In this document: positions 38,056 to 46,874 of the stretch, piece by piece
How the letters are laid out: every line of letters starts with the position of its first letter
Position numbering within the stretch: the first letter of the stretch is position 1
From: Marinobacter koreensis
Lineage (GTDB): Bacteria > Pseudomonadota > Gammaproteobacteria > Pseudomonadales > Oleiphilaceae
Direction: 5' to 3'
NCBI RefSeq assembly: GCF_023156285.1
Contig: NZ_JAKZAJ010000004.1
Location: 1 to 64,000 of the forward strand
DNA length: 64,000 nucleotides
Translations under genes and position numbers: made by a program
The notes under the pieces: generated by a model
Seen by the model: only the letters and a program-made list of their open reading frames with translations
What the model was told of the DNA's origin: nothing
The model's database searches: none

Positions 38056-41000
38056 TTGCAGCAACGGTTGAACCACTCCTGTCCCCGTCCGGCGGTGTTT
38101 GTATCGCTGTTGATGGTGCTTGCGTTGCTCTGTGTGTCGGTGGCCGCGCACGGACAGGAACGGTGCCGTAACGGCACCCTGGTCGTGAACAGCAATACCA
38201 CCAGCATACGGGATCTGGGTGGTTGCATCGCCTATCTGGAGGATCCGGGCAAGGCAATGACGCTGGACGACATCCTGGCACTACCCGCCGGAGCCTTCAC
38301 CCTGCATGACGGCGGCATTCTCAATTTCGGCTACACTGAATCCGCCTACTGGACCCGGATTGACCTGAAAACCACCGACAACACCGCACCGTCGGACTGG
38401 ATCCTGGAGCTGGCGCTGCCGCTGGTGGATCAGGCGACCCTGTACCTTGTGCGTAATGGCAAGATGGTTTCCACCGGCCGGGCCGGATACACCGATAACT
38501 GGCAGGAGCGGGATCTGTCGGTACCCAACCCCACGTTCCGTCTGAAGTTGCTGCCGGATACGGTCACTTCCGTGTACCTCCGCATTGTCACCACCAACAC
38601 CTTCCGGCTTCCGATCACACTCTGGCATCCGGACAGCTACATCGAGAAAGTGTCGGTAGAGGAAGCGGTCCGGGGACTGCTCCTGGGCGCCATTCTGTCG
38701 ATCCTGGCCTACAACCTCTTTGTCGCAGTGTCGGTGCGTGAACGAAGCAACGTGTATTACGTGCTCTACCTGGTTTCGGCGGTCATCTTCATATCCACCG
38801 AGCAGGTGCATGGCATCCAGCTACTGGATGAACGCCCGGCCTTTCTCAACAAGCAGTATCTTCATTTCCAGATCGTGATGACCTGGTTCTGGGGCCTGTT
38901 GATGGCCCGGTCGCTGCTGGAAACCCGGGAACACTCCGCCGACCTGGACCAGGTGATTCGCCTGTGTCTGTATTCGGTGGTGGTGACCTTTATCCTGTGT
39001 TTCTTCCTGCCCTACCACATTGCCATGGAGTGGATCGTACTGGGATCGATCCTGCTCAGTGTCATCATGATCGTGGTCAGTTACCTGGCCTGGCGCTATT
39101 ACAACCCGGCCGCCCGGTCCTATTTTTTCGCCTGGACCCTGGCGCTGATCGGCGTGGGTGTCTACGCCCTGACCGTTATGGGCTACCTGCCCCTGAATAC
39201 CTTCACCATGTATTCCACCCAGATTGGCCTGACCGCCCAGATCATCCTCTTTTCATTTTCGCTGGCGGACCGCATCAAGCAGGTACAGGGCGAGGCTCTT
39301 GGTTGGAGCCAGCGGGCGCTGGCCAACCTGAAGCGTTACCAGTCGCTTTTCGATAACGCCGTCGAAGGCGTGTTCCAGATGACCGTGGACCGGCGTTTCC
39401 TGACCGCCAATCCCGCGATGGCGGGGATGCTCGGCTACAGCAGCAGCGGAGAGTTGCTGCGCCACAACCCGGACGTGCTGGAGACCTGCTTCCCGCACGA
39501 ACGTCTCCGGCGGCTGGTGATCGAACAGCTGGAAACGAAAGGGACCGTCAAGGGTATCGAGGCCCGCTATCTGACCCGGGACGGTGCTGAACGCTGGGCC
39601 ACGCTCTCTCTTCACACGGTCTATGACGCCGAAGGGGAGCCGACCCATCTGGAAGGTACCTGCATTGATGCCACGGAGAGCCACCAGCGCCAGCGCATTG
39701 AGCGTGAGCGGGAGCAGGAGCGTCTGGAGAAAGAGCTGGCACGCAATTCGGCAGAAGCCAAAAGCCAGTTTCTGGCCAACATGAGTCACGAGATCCGCAC
39801 CCCGTTGGCGGCGATAATCGGCTACGGCGAAACACTTCTGGATCCGGATCTGACCGCCATCGAGAAGCGGAACAGTGCCGAGACCGTCGTGCGTAGCGGC
39901 CGACACCTGCTGGATCTGGTGAACGACATCCTGGACCATTCCAAGATCGACGCCAACAAGCTTGATGTGGACATCGTGGCCGTCAATCTGCCGGAGATGC
40001 TGGACGAGATCCGGGCATTCTTTACACCGCGGGCCCAGGAGAAAGGCCTGGAGTTCAGCATCGTCTGTGATTTCCCCCTGCCGGAACAGATCCTCACAGA
40101 TCCGACCCGGTTCCGGCAGATCATCATCAATCTGTGCGGTAATGCCCTCAAATTCACGGAAAAGGGTTCGATCACGCTCATAATACGTTGCGACAGTGAC
40201 CGCGAAACCCTGATCGCCAAGGTCGTCGATACCGGCATCGGAATGAAGCCGGAACAGCTCAACCGACTGTTCGATCCGTTTGCCCAGGGCAGCGCCGCCA
40301 TTTCCCGCCAGTACGGTGGTACAGGACTGGGTCTCAGTATTTCCCGCCGACTGGCGGAATTGCTGGGCGGTACCATCACGGTCAGCAGCACCTATGGCGA
40401 GGGCAGTGAATTCGAGCTGACCATCCGCACGGGCTCGCTGGATGGCGTCCATTTCCTGCGGGATGCCTCCGAGCTGAGTCAGCGTCGGCGTGCCATTCCC
40501 ATGGTGTTGGCGCCGAAGCTTTCCGGCCGCATTCTGTGTGCGGAGGATAATGAAGTGAACCGGCGCCTGGTGTCGCTGCTGGTTTCACGGACCGGGGCAG
40601 AGCTCGTTCATGTGGGTAATGGCGCCGAGGCACTGGAGCTGGCGATCCGTGAACCGTTCGATCTGATTCTGATGGATATCCAGATGCCGGTGATGAACGG
40701 TCGTGACGCCACCGCGGCGCTCCGTGAGGCGGGGGTAAACACCCCGGTGATCGCATTGACGGCAAACGTCATGGCCGAGGACATTGCGGACTATCGCCTC
40801 GCCGGTTGTAATGAACATCTGGCCAAGCCGATCGATAAGCGCCGGTTCTATGAGCTGCTCGCCCGGTATCTGGTCGTCCAGCCGGGCACAGCGGCATCCG
40901 CCAGCGATCGTTACCGGGGGCGGGTCCTGGTGGCAGAAGACAATGAGGATAACCGGCAGCTGGTGGAACGGATGTTGCGCCGACAGGGCCTGGAAGTGAC

Positions 41001-41586
41001 CTCGGTGAGCGGCGGTGACGAGGCCGTGAAAACGGCGCTCGCGGAGACGGTTCACCTGGTATTGATGGATCGTCACATGCCCGGCATGGACGGCGTGGCC
41101 GCGACCCGACTGCTTCGTCAGGCCGGATTCCGCCGACCGATCATCGCTTTCACGGCCGGAGACCAGCAGGAGACCGATGCCCTGATGGACGCTGGCTGCG
41201 ATGGGGTACTGAACAAGCCGATTGATCAGGTACATCTGGATGCGCTGCTGGCTCGCTTTCTGGAAGCCACGGAAGCCCATTCCGGGGAGCCGGAGGAAGA
41301 CGACATAGCGGATCTGGTGTCCCGCTTTCTGGATGGATTGGGGGGCCGCCAGAGCATCATGAACGATGCTTTGCGCAGCCGCGATAGCGAGCGCCTGCGC
41401 ACGGAGGCGCACCAGATCAAGGGGACGGCCGGCGCCATGGGGTACCCGGCAATGACCCGGCAGGCGGGCACGGTCGAGGCCCTGGCAAAGAGTGCCGACC
41501 CCGACTGGGAACGGATTGGCCGTGAGCTTTCCGCGCTGAACGATATGATAGACCGGGCCCTGGCATCCCAGACGGAATCGCCCTGA
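38056..41586 (+). CDS. 7TM-DISM hybrid sensor histidine kinase with two receivers and Hpt
   Basis: 1176 aa from the TTG at 38056 (GGAG 8 nt before); an earlier ATG would overlap the lipoprotein start region. Order: signal peptide (about 10-33), periplasmic DISM extracellular domain (about 35-190), seven membrane helices (about 205-400), PAS (about 430-540), HisKA with phospho-His578 in NMSHEIRTPLAAIIGYG, HATPase with GTGLGLSI, receiver 1 (Asp874 in LMDIQMP), receiver 2 (Asp1005 in LMDRHMP), and Hpt (His1119 in AHQIKGTAGAMGYPA). This allows a full internal phosphorelay; output may pass to the lone receiver two genes on. The ligand is unknown; DISM domains usually bind carbohydrates or similar molecules. 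Confidence 0.92.
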   Translation: MQQRLNHSCPRPAVFVSLLMVLALLCVSVAAHGQERCRNGTLVVNSNTTSIRDLGGCIAYLEDPGKAMTLDDILALPAGAFTLHDGGILNFGYTESAYWTRIDLKTTDNTAPSDWILELALPLVDQATLYLVRNGKMVSTGRAGYTDNWQERDLSVPNPTFRLKLLPDTVTSVYLRIVTTNTFRLPITLWHPDSYIEKVSVEEAVRGLLLGAILSILAYNLFVAVSVRERSNVYYVLYLVSAVIFISTEQVHGIQLLDERPAFLNKQYLHFQIVMTWFWGLLMARSLLETREHSADLDQVIRLCLYSVVVTFILCFFLPYHIAMEWIVLGSILLSVIMIVVSYLAWRYYNPAARSYFFAWTLALIGVGVYALTVMGYLPLNTFTMYSTQIGLTAQIILFSFSLADRIKQVQGEALGWSQRALANLKRYQSLFDNAVEGVFQMTVDRRFLTANPAMAGMLGYSSSGELLRHNPDVLETCFPHERLRRLVIEQLETKGTVKGIEARYLTRDGAERWATLSLHTVYDAEGEPTHLEGTCIDATESHQRQRIEREREQERLEKELARNSAEAKSQFLANMSHEIRTPLAAIIGYGETLLDPDLTAIEKRNSAETVVRSGRHLLDLVNDILDHSKIDANKLDVDIVAVNLPEMLDEIRAFFTPRAQEKGLEFSIVCDFPLPEQILTDPTRFRQIIINLCGNALKFTEKGSITLIIRCDSDRETLIAKVVDTGIGMKPEQLNRLFDPFAQGSAAISRQYGGTGLGLSISRRLAELLGGTITVSSTYGEGSEFELTIRTGSLDGVHFLRDASELSQRRRAIPMVLAPKLSGRILCAEDNEVNRRLVSLLVSRTGAELVHVGNGAEALELAIREPFDLILMDIQMPVMNGRDATAALREAGVNTPVIALTANVMAEDIADYRLAGCNEHLAKPIDKRRFYELLARYLVVQPGTAASASDRYRGRVLVAEDNEDNRQLVERMLRRQGLEVTSVSGGDEAVKTALAETVHLVLMDRHMPGMDGVAATRLLRQAGFRRPIIAFTAGDQQETDALMDAGCDGVLNKPIDQVHLDALLARFLEATEAHSGEPEEDDIADLVSRFLDGLGGRQSIMNDALRSRDSERLRTEAHQIKGTAGAMGYPAMTRQAGTVEALAKSADPDWERIGRELSALNDMIDRALASQTESP

Positions 41587-41618
41587 CCCGTTTATACCGA
41601 GGAAAACAGGAACACACC

Positions 41619-42170
41619 ATGGCAACAACATCTCAAGACAGTGAGCAGCAATCCCTGAGCATGATGTACGGGACCTACGCGGATATCCTGTTTGTGCTCT
41701 TTCCCTTCCTGGTGATCGGTATGCAGCGGCTCTGGGATGGCAGGCTGTATGATACGCTCATGCAGCCGGATCTCAGCATCGCTGCAGCGATCCTGGCCGG
41801 GCTCGCGATGGGCAAATTTGTTCTCGGCCTGGTGGTGAACCGGGAACTGGGGCGTTACAAGGAACGCATTGTGTTTTTCATTGCGTTGACCCTGTTCGTG
41901 GTGCTGGGACCCTCAATCATTCTGATGCTGAGTATCGTCGGGAACGCGGAAGTGCCGGGTTTTGTCGCCTTTGTGCAGCCTGTCCTTCTGATCATCGCCA
42001 TTTCCCTGTATAGCACGGCAGTCAGTATCAGTAACCTGCTGACCCGCTTTGCCGCTGACGAAGGGCAACCGGAGAGGGGGGAAAAGGGCCGCACGTCTAC
42101 CGATCCCGACGCCCGGCCTCGCCCGGCGCCTCTGGATCTTCCCCGTAGAACCGGCAACGATGGTGTGTGA
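41619..42170 (+). CDS. Hypothetical four-helix membrane protein
   Basis: 183 aa. About four membrane helices (22-40, 52-72, 87-108, 113-138), then a charged, proline-rich cytoplasmic tail. No family recognised. It lies 32 bp after the hybrid kinase gene and 41 bp before the single-domain receiver, so it probably belongs to the same signalling operon and could be a sensor partner or the target of the relay. Confidence 0.65.
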   Translation: MATTSQDSEQQSLSMMYGTYADILFVLFPFLVIGMQRLWDGRLYDTLMQPDLSIAAAILAGLAMGKFVLGLVVNRELGRYKERIVFFIALTLFVVLGPSIILMLSIVGNAEVPGFVAFVQPVLLIIAISLYSTAVSISNLLTRFAADEGQPERGEKGRTSTDPDARPRPAPLDLPRRTGNDGV

Positions 42171-42211
42171 ATAGCATCCGGTAATGCGGGTCAAATCACT
42201 GGAGATTAGGA

Positions 42212-42625
42212 ATGACGGACCTTAGAGTATTGGTAGTGGAAGACGAGCCTGTCATGCGCGAGCGACTGGTGGAGATGCTTTACCATGCGGGAGCATCCAA
42301 AGTGGCGGAGGCCGTCGACGTCGCATCGGCACGTGCGGCATTCGCTGACCAGGAATACCAGATCATCCTGCTGGATCTCGGGTTGCCGGACGGCAACGGT
42401 CATGACCTGATGCTTGAATTCAAGAAGCAGCGTGAAGAGCAGCATGTCGTGCTGGTCACCGCCGATGATTCCATTGAGAGTATTCAGAAGGCCATCAGTG
42501 CCGGTGCGAATGGGTATGTGGTCAAGCCCTATTCCCAGGAGAAGATTCACGATGTGGTCAACAACTACGCCATGGTGCACGGTAATGAGATGGCGATGAT
42601 GCAGGGACTGAACCGGCCGCACTGA
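42212..42625 (+). CDS. Single-domain response regulator
   Basis: 137 aa, receiver domain only: acidic pocket VVEDEP (Glu10-Asp11), phospho-Asp55 in ILLDLGLPDGNG, Thr in LVTADDS and Lys105 in VVKPYS. A short helical tail follows. With no output domain it should work as a phosphate shuttle or by protein binding, like CheY. Position makes the upstream hybrid kinase its likely partner. GGAG and AGGA precede the start. Confidence 0.88.
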   Translation: MTDLRVLVVEDEPVMRERLVEMLYHAGASKVAEAVDVASARAAFADQEYQIILLDLGLPDGNGHDLMLEFKKQREEQHVVLVTADDSIESIQKAISAGANGYVVKPYSQEKIHDVVNNYAMVHGNEMAMMQGLNRPH

Positions 42626-42652
42626 CCGGTCCGGTCCCCCGGATTCACTGGA

Positions 42653-42925
42653 TCACGCCACCTGGCGGGCAATCCAGGAATTGTAACGGGTCGCCAGGGC
42701 GCGCACGTAACGGGCTTCGGCGCCCCCGAGGTTGCCCAGCACACCCTTGAAAATCCAGCCTCTTTCATACAGCCCAAGCACCCGCTGTTCATCGTCCAGA
42801 TTGACGCGCTGGTTGAGTTTTTTGCAGATGGCATCCAGCAGTGGCAGCTTCTCCGGGCGCTTGATCGGGCCCTGGCGACTGGCCATGGGCTGATTGGCTG
42901 CACGGTGTGTCGGATGTCTTTTCAT
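42653..42925 (-). CDS. Hypothetical basic protein, 90 aa
   Basis: Starts at ATG 42925 with AAGGGGAC upstream; a longer frame runs through a terminator hairpin and is not credible. Basic N-terminus (MKRHPTHRAANQPMASRQGPIKRP), then a helical part with LLDAICKKLNQRVNLDDEQRVLGLYERGWIF. No family recognised; the shape could suit a nucleic-acid-binding protein, but that is a guess. A minus-strand terminator lies directly upstream, so it either has its own promoter or is controlled by readthrough. Confidence 0.6.
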   Translation of the reverse strand: MKRHPTHRAANQPMASRQGPIKRPEKLPLLDAICKKLNQRVNLDDEQRVLGLYERGWIFKGVLGNLGGAEARYVRALATRYNSWIARQVA

Positions 42926-42952
42926 GATAGTCCCCTTATCGTTTTGCGACTG

Positions 42953-42990
42953 CAAAAACAAAAACCCCGGTGCCACTGGCAACCGGGGTT
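42953..42990 (-). terminator. Intrinsic terminator on the minus strand
   Basis: AACCCCGG-TTGCC pairs with GGCA-CCGGGGTT on the minus strand (stem 42963-42974 with 42978-42990), followed by TTTTTGTTTTTG. It ends a short transcript coming from about 43158 and precedes the 90-aa gene by some 30 bp. Confidence 0.85.
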
Positions 42991-43045
42991 CCTGGGAAGT
43001 ACCGACCCGGTCGCTGCAGAGGCTCCCGGGACTGACCGAAAGCCG

Positions 43046-43135
43046 CTAGATGTCTTTCACCATGGCGCGCACGAACTGCCCTTTGCGACAGTCGGCGGCT
43101 GTTTTCAGAATGATGGCTGGTGTCATGCGGCTCAT
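43046..43135 (-). CDS. Possible 29-aa small protein
   Basis: Starts MSRMTPAIILKTA and ends QFVRAMVKDI; one cysteine. It lies between a good sigma70-like promoter (TTGCAA-N16-TACACT) and an intrinsic terminator, both on the minus strand, so a transcript of about 200 nt is likely. The ribosome site is weak (AGAGCCGG). It may be a small protein, a leader peptide for the 90-aa gene, or an accidental frame in a small RNA. Confidence 0.35.
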   Translation of the reverse strand: MSRMTPAIILKTAADCRKGQFVRAMVKDI

Positions 43136-43164
43136 ACCGGCTCTTTGGTTTCGATTCAGCTCTC

Positions 43165-43192
43165 AGTGTATCGGCTATCGTCCGCTTTGCAA
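43165..43192 (-). promoter_or_regulatory. Predicted sigma70 promoter of the small transcript
   Basis: TTGCAA at 43192-43187 and TACACT at 43170-43165 on the minus strand, separated by 16 bp. Start point expected near 43158. Confidence 0.5.
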
Positions 43193-43323
43193 TAGGCGCA
43201 CCGCTTCGGCAAACCCTTACAGACGGAAGGCCGGCATGAACGCATAATTCGTCGCGTCACGTGTTTTACGTTGTGCAATCCGCGATGCCTGCCGCGCCAG
43301 GTGTCTATGGATCTCTCCTTTCT
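43193..43323. other. Intergenic stretch with no clear gene, possible plus-strand RNA
   Basis: About 130 bp between the promoter above and a strong plus-strand terminator. No plus-strand promoter stands out. An untranslated RNA ending at the terminator is possible but unproven; readthrough from the receiver gene is the alternative. The total gap between protein genes here (42926-43468) is 543 bp. Confidence 0.3.
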
Positions 43324-43351
43324 ACGCAGCCGTCTCGGCTGCGTTTTTTTT
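43324..43351 (+). terminator. Intrinsic terminator, plus strand
   Basis: ACGCAGCCG (43324-43332), loop TCT, CGGCTGCGT (43336-43344) and eight T. Very strong, yet no annotated plus-strand gene ends within 600 bp upstream. Confidence 0.9.
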
Positions 43352-43468
43352 GGCATCTCGGAAAGTTCGTAGCCAGTACTTCGTACAGACCTTTCGCAGG
43401 AATTCGAAGATAATTCGCACCCTACATTGTGAATTCCCAGACGAATAAAGAGGTTGAAACCGAACAAA

Positions 43469-43705
43469 ATGTCCGACAAAACCGGATCTGCCAGCAACAA
43501 GTTCCGTACTGATTTCATGGTTGAGATAGCTCTGGTCGCTGCGCTTGCATGCTATCTGGTATTGGCCCGAGGGCAGGCGGTCGGCGAGGATCTGAGCTTT
43601 ACCGTTGCGGGCGCGGGGCTGATGGCCTTGGCAACTTACTGGACCTTGCACACCCTGAAGAATGGGTTGCAGGTTATTGCACTGCGGCTTCGTCCTGGAA
43701 AATAA
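43469..43705 (+). CDS. Hypothetical two-helix membrane protein, 78 aa
   Basis: Starts at ATG 43469 (MSDKTGSASNKF). Two hydrophobic helices (about 17-35 and 43-62) with a basic C-terminal tail ending LRLRPGK. An AGAGG lies about 15 nt upstream, rather far. A TTG at 43454 is a possible alternative start. No family recognised. Its end overlaps the convergent exonuclease gene by 32 bp. Confidence 0.5.
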   Translation: MSDKTGSASNKFRTDFMVEIALVAALACYLVLARGQAVGEDLSFTVAGAGLMALATYWTLHTLKNGLQVIALRLRPGK

Positions 43706-44186
43706 TCCGTTCCCAGGTTTTGTGAAGGATCAGGGCATCGTTTGCGGCGCGGTGAACAGGCAGACCCAGGTCTGAAATGACTTGCTGACGCACGCCTGAC
43801 CAGTGCCGGACCTGCTGGCTGTTGAGGAGCATGGAGATCGACTCCAGCTGAAACTTGGGTTGCGTTTTTGCGGCCCGGAACAGTCGGTGCAACCAGAAAC
43901 TGTCAAACGTCCAGGCATCGCAGAAAACCTGATCCGGAAGCAGGCCGTTCAGTTGTTGCGCCACTTCTGCGACGGCCATTCCCTCTTCGTGCAGCGTTTC
44001 CCTTGAGATGCCGTGAATGCGCTCGGCGCTCTCGGACCAGTCCTGCCAGAGCACATGGGGGCTGATGAGCCAGCTGTGCAGTTCACCGTCCGGCATGCAG
44101 ATACCCACCTCGATGGGATAACTTGCGATGAGATCCAGGCTTGAGGCCTCGAAATCGATGAATGCCGGAGTGAAATCGCTGGTCAT
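43674..44186 (-). CDS. 3'-5' exonuclease family protein (DEDDh)
   Basis: 170 aa from ATG 44186; the longer frame to 44309 lacks a ribosome site and family similarity. The DEDD residues are placed as expected: Exo I FIDFEASSL (Asp10, Glu12), Exo II around FCDAWTFDSFWLHRLF, and Exo III HRAANDALIL with the DEDDh-type His. Similar stand-alone exonucleases are related to DnaQ epsilon and RNase T. It likely trims DNA or RNA ends in the cytosol; the substrate is unknown. Divergent from queC across 156 bp. Confidence 0.8.
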   Translation of the reverse strand: MTSDFTPAFIDFEASSLDLIASYPIEVGICMPDGELHSWLISPHVLWQDWSESAERIHGISRETLHEEGMAVAEVAQQLNGLLPDQVFCDAWTFDSFWLHRLFRAAKTQPKFQLESISMLLNSQQVRHWSGVRQQVISDLGLPVHRAANDALILHKTWERIIFQDEAAVQ

Positions 44187-44342
44187 GATACCCGTGTCGT
44201 TTTCAACGTTGTTTTCAGTCGAGTTTACCCGGCCCACCGCCGAGACGCGAACCCAACCTTGCCCTCCACTGTTACAATATCTCCACTCATTGTAAAACCG
44301 TGATGACACCTGCGGTTATCCAAACCCGTTGTGGGAGCCTGA

Positions 44343-45008
44343 ATGACTGACACAGTAGTTGTGATTTACTCCGGAGGGATGGATTCGTTCACCCTTCTTC
44401 ACCATGCGCGCGCCTGTGGTTATCGCGTTCACGCACTGTCCTTCAACTACGGACAGCGCCATGTTCGCGAACTGGACTGTGCCCGGGACGTCTGTCGCGA
44501 TCTGGGGATTCCCCATAAGGTTATCGATATTCGTGCCATGGCAGACGTCATGAGTGGATCCGCATTGACCTCTGATATCGATGTGCCGGAGGGGCACTAC
44601 GAAGAGGACAGCATGAAGGCGACGGTGGTCCCCAACCGGAACATGATCCTGCTCTCCCTCGCTACCGGCTATGCGGTAACGGCAGGCGCATCGGCTGTAT
44701 GGTTTGGAGCCCACGGGGGCGATCATGCCATCTATCCCGACTGTCGCCCTGAATTCATCCAGAAGATGGATGCCGTGTGCCGGATCGCCAACTACGAACC
44801 AGTCGGGATCGAGGCACCCTTCATGGCCATGGACAAAGGCGCGATTCTCGCCCGCGGCCTGGAGTTGGGCCTGGACTACAGCCAGACCTGGACCTGCTAC
44901 AACGGCCGTGACAAGGCTTGTGGTCGGTGTGGTTCCTGTGTTGAAAGGCTTGAGGCCTTTGCGGCCAACGGGGTAACCGATCCAGTGGATTACGAGGTGT
45001 CCGCCTGA
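44343..45008 (+). CDS. queC: 7-cyano-7-deazaguanine synthase QueC
   Basis: 221 aa. The PP-loop ATP site is [14 protein letters not shown] (residues 9-22), with [17 protein letters not shown] in the middle and four zinc-type cysteines near the end ([19 protein letters not shown]). It turns 7-carboxy-7-deazaguanine into preQ0 for queuosine in tRNA. GGGAG precedes the ATG. The stop overlaps the queE start by one base, so both are co-translated. Confidence 0.96.
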   Translation: MTDTVVVIYSGGMDSFTLLHHARACGYRVHALSFNYGQRHVRELDCARDVCRDLGIPHKVIDIRAMADVMSGSALTSDIDVPEGHYEEDSMKATVVPNRNMILLSLATGYAVTAGASAVWFGAHGGDHAIYPDCRPEFIQKMDAVCRIANYEPVGIEAPFMAMDKGAILARGLELGLDYSQTWTCYNGRDKACGRCGSCVERLEAFAANGVTDPVDYEVSA

Positions 45009-45664
45009 TGTACCGGGTCAAGGAGGCGTTCTACACACTGCAGGGAGAGGGCGCCCAGGCAGGTCGGGCCGCCGTTTTCTGCCGCTTCAGCAAGTGCAAT
45101 CTCTGGACAGGGCGGGAGAAAGACCGGGCCAATGCCGTCTGCAATTTCTGTGATACGGATTTTGTCGGCACTGACGGCCAGAATGGCGGACGGTTCGAGA
45201 CCGCAGAAGCCCTGGCGGATCACATCAGGAGACTCTGGCCCGACGCGGCCGGGCGGCCTTATGTCGTCTGCACGGGGGGGGAGCCTCTACTGCAGCTCGA
45301 TGAGCCGTTGATCGCCGCCTTGCACCACCGAGGCTTTGAAGTAGGGGTTGAAACCAACGGGACACTGCCGGCGCCGGCGGGGATTGACTGGCTTTGCGTC
45401 AGTCCGAAGGCGGATGCTGAGGTGGTGATTGAATCCTGTGATGAACTGAAACTGGTGTACCCTCAGCCACTGGCGATGCCCGAACGGTTCGAGCATATCC
45501 ATGCACACCACTATTTCCTGTCCCCCATGGCCTCACCGACGGTCCCTGCTGCCGGCGATGATCCGGTCAAGCAGAGCAACACCCGGAAGGCCACCGATTA
45601 TTGCCTGGCCCACCCACGCTGGCGTCTCACGCTCCAGATGCACAAGATCATCGGCATCGACTGA
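45008..45664 (+). CDS. queE: 7-carboxy-7-deazaguanine synthase QueE
   Basis: 218 aa radical-SAM enzyme. The cluster motif is the long form CX14CX2C (SKCNLWTGREKDRANAVCNFCDTDF), as in many proteobacterial QueE, not CX3CX2C. It also has VCTGGEPLLQLD and GVETNGTLPAPAGIDWLCVSPK. It contracts carboxy-tetrahydropterin to CDG, the step before QueC. QueD is not in the window. Confidence 0.95.
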   Translation: MYRVKEAFYTLQGEGAQAGRAAVFCRFSKCNLWTGREKDRANAVCNFCDTDFVGTDGQNGGRFETAEALADHIRRLWPDAAGRPYVVCTGGEPLLQLDEPLIAALHHRGFEVGVETNGTLPAPAGIDWLCVSPKADAEVVIESCDELKLVYPQPLAMPERFEHIHAHHYFLSPMASPTVPAAGDDPVKQSNTRKATDYCLAHPRWRLTLQMHKIIGID

Positions 45665-45668
45665 TGAC

Positions 45669-46733
45669 TCAGGCGGTCGCCCTGTTGCGAGCAAGATCCG
45701 CGGCAGCCTTCTGCGCATCGCTGCGATACTGGCTGGGACTGGATCCCGTCCATCGCTTGAAGGCGCGGGTGAAATTGGCGGCGTCAGCGTAACCAAGGGC
45801 ATCGGCCACCTGGCTCAGGTTCATCCGGGTGCGGGTCAGCAACTCTCCGGCCCGCTCCAGCCGCACGTCATCCACCAGATTCTGGAAGCTTGCGTCTTCT
45901 TCCTGCAGCCGTCGCTTCAAAGTCCTTTCGGACACAAAGAGGGTGGCGGCAACCCGCGCGAGTTTCGGCGGGAAAGGGTGGCTGGTCTCGATGACGCGTC
46001 GAACCCGACAGGCAAAGCCGGCGTTTTCGGTCAGGCGTTGCAGGGCTTCTTCACACTGGGCGCGTGAGGCGGCCGCGAGCTGATCATCCGAGAATCGAAC
46101 CGACAGGTCGAGGCTGGCGCGGGGAATGACCAGCGCGTCTTCCATCGTATCGAACTGGACCGGTACCGGAATGGACTTCCGGAACCGGGGGAAGTAATGG
46201 GGCTCCGGACCCCGTCTCAGAATTCTCGCCCCCGCAACCGGCGTACCGGTGAGCTGGCTGCCCATGAAGGCGCAGCCAAATAACACCGCGTCCATGATGA
46301 AACCCTGCAGTGGGCCCAGGTCGACGTCGCAGGAGACGCGGAAGTGGGCCTCATCGTTGACAAGGCGTTTCTCGATTCGAAGGTGCGGTGCCCGCAGGGT
46401 CAGAAACCGGGTAAGCAGGGCCAGGCTGTCTGCCAGCCTGCGGCTGCTCATGACGGCGGTGCCGAGATTGCCATGGAGCGGGAGCTTCATTTCCCGGGCC
46501 ATCAGGATGCCCAGTCCGGGCTCCCCGCTCTCGATGATGGCGCGAGTCACAAATTCGCTCGCCTGTGCCTGGCTGACCCGCAGTTCTGCGGAATTGAGAC
46601 GGGAGGGATCCAGGCCGACGCGAAGGAGTAGGCCCTGATCATCAACTCCAAGACTGTGGAGCAGTTCTGCCAGGATATGCAGGTAGATCGCCGGCATACC
46701 CAGGTCCTGAGCGGTCGAGACTGAGGCGTGCAT
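45669..46733 (-). CDS. AraC family transcriptional regulator
   Basis: 354 aa. The N-terminal part (about 15-205) fits the arabinose-binding-like ligand domain (HILAELLHSLGVDDQGLLLRVGLD, LRVSQAQASEFVTRAI, EPGLGILMARE). The C-terminal double HTH includes RVAATLFVSERTLKRRLQEEDASFQNLVDDVRLERAGELL and LSQVADALGYADAANFTRAFKRWTGSSPSQYR. The start at 46733 has no strong ribosome site. Targets unknown; the gene following it on this strand (queE side) is convergent, so it may act on the hydrolase gene upstream or elsewhere. Confidence 0.88.
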   Translation of the reverse strand: MHASVSTAQDLGMPAIYLHILAELLHSLGVDDQGLLLRVGLDPSRLNSAELRVSQAQASEFVTRAIIESGEPGLGILMAREMKLPLHGNLGTAVMSSRRLADSLALLTRFLTLRAPHLRIEKRLVNDEAHFRVSCDVDLGPLQGFIMDAVLFGCAFMGSQLTGTPVAGARILRRGPEPHYFPRFRKSIPVPVQFDTMEDALVIPRASLDLSVRFSDDQLAAASRAQCEEALQRLTENAGFACRVRRVIETSHPFPPKLARVAATLFVSERTLKRRLQEEDASFQNLVDDVRLERAGELLTRTRMNLSQVADALGYADAANFTRAFKRWTGSSPSQYRSDAQKAAADLARNRATA

Positions 46734-46874
46734 GGATGTCCTCGTTAGGTCATTCTTGTTATGTAAGGGATGAAGTCAGTTATTCGATTATCCCGTCTGT
46801 CCGCTCCCTGCCCATGGCTTCGGTGACGTCTCATTCGGCTCGATGGGCCAACTGGCCCGATCGACAGCCTTCGC

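Noticed and set aside
43156..43518. 120-codon minus-strand ORF across the terminator at 43324
   Set aside because: It reads through the strong terminator stem and has no ribosome site or family likeness.
44187..44342. Possible preQ1 riboswitch before queC
   Set aside because: The queC upstream region lacks the C-rich loop and A-rich tail pattern of preQ1 classes; no supporting stem was found.
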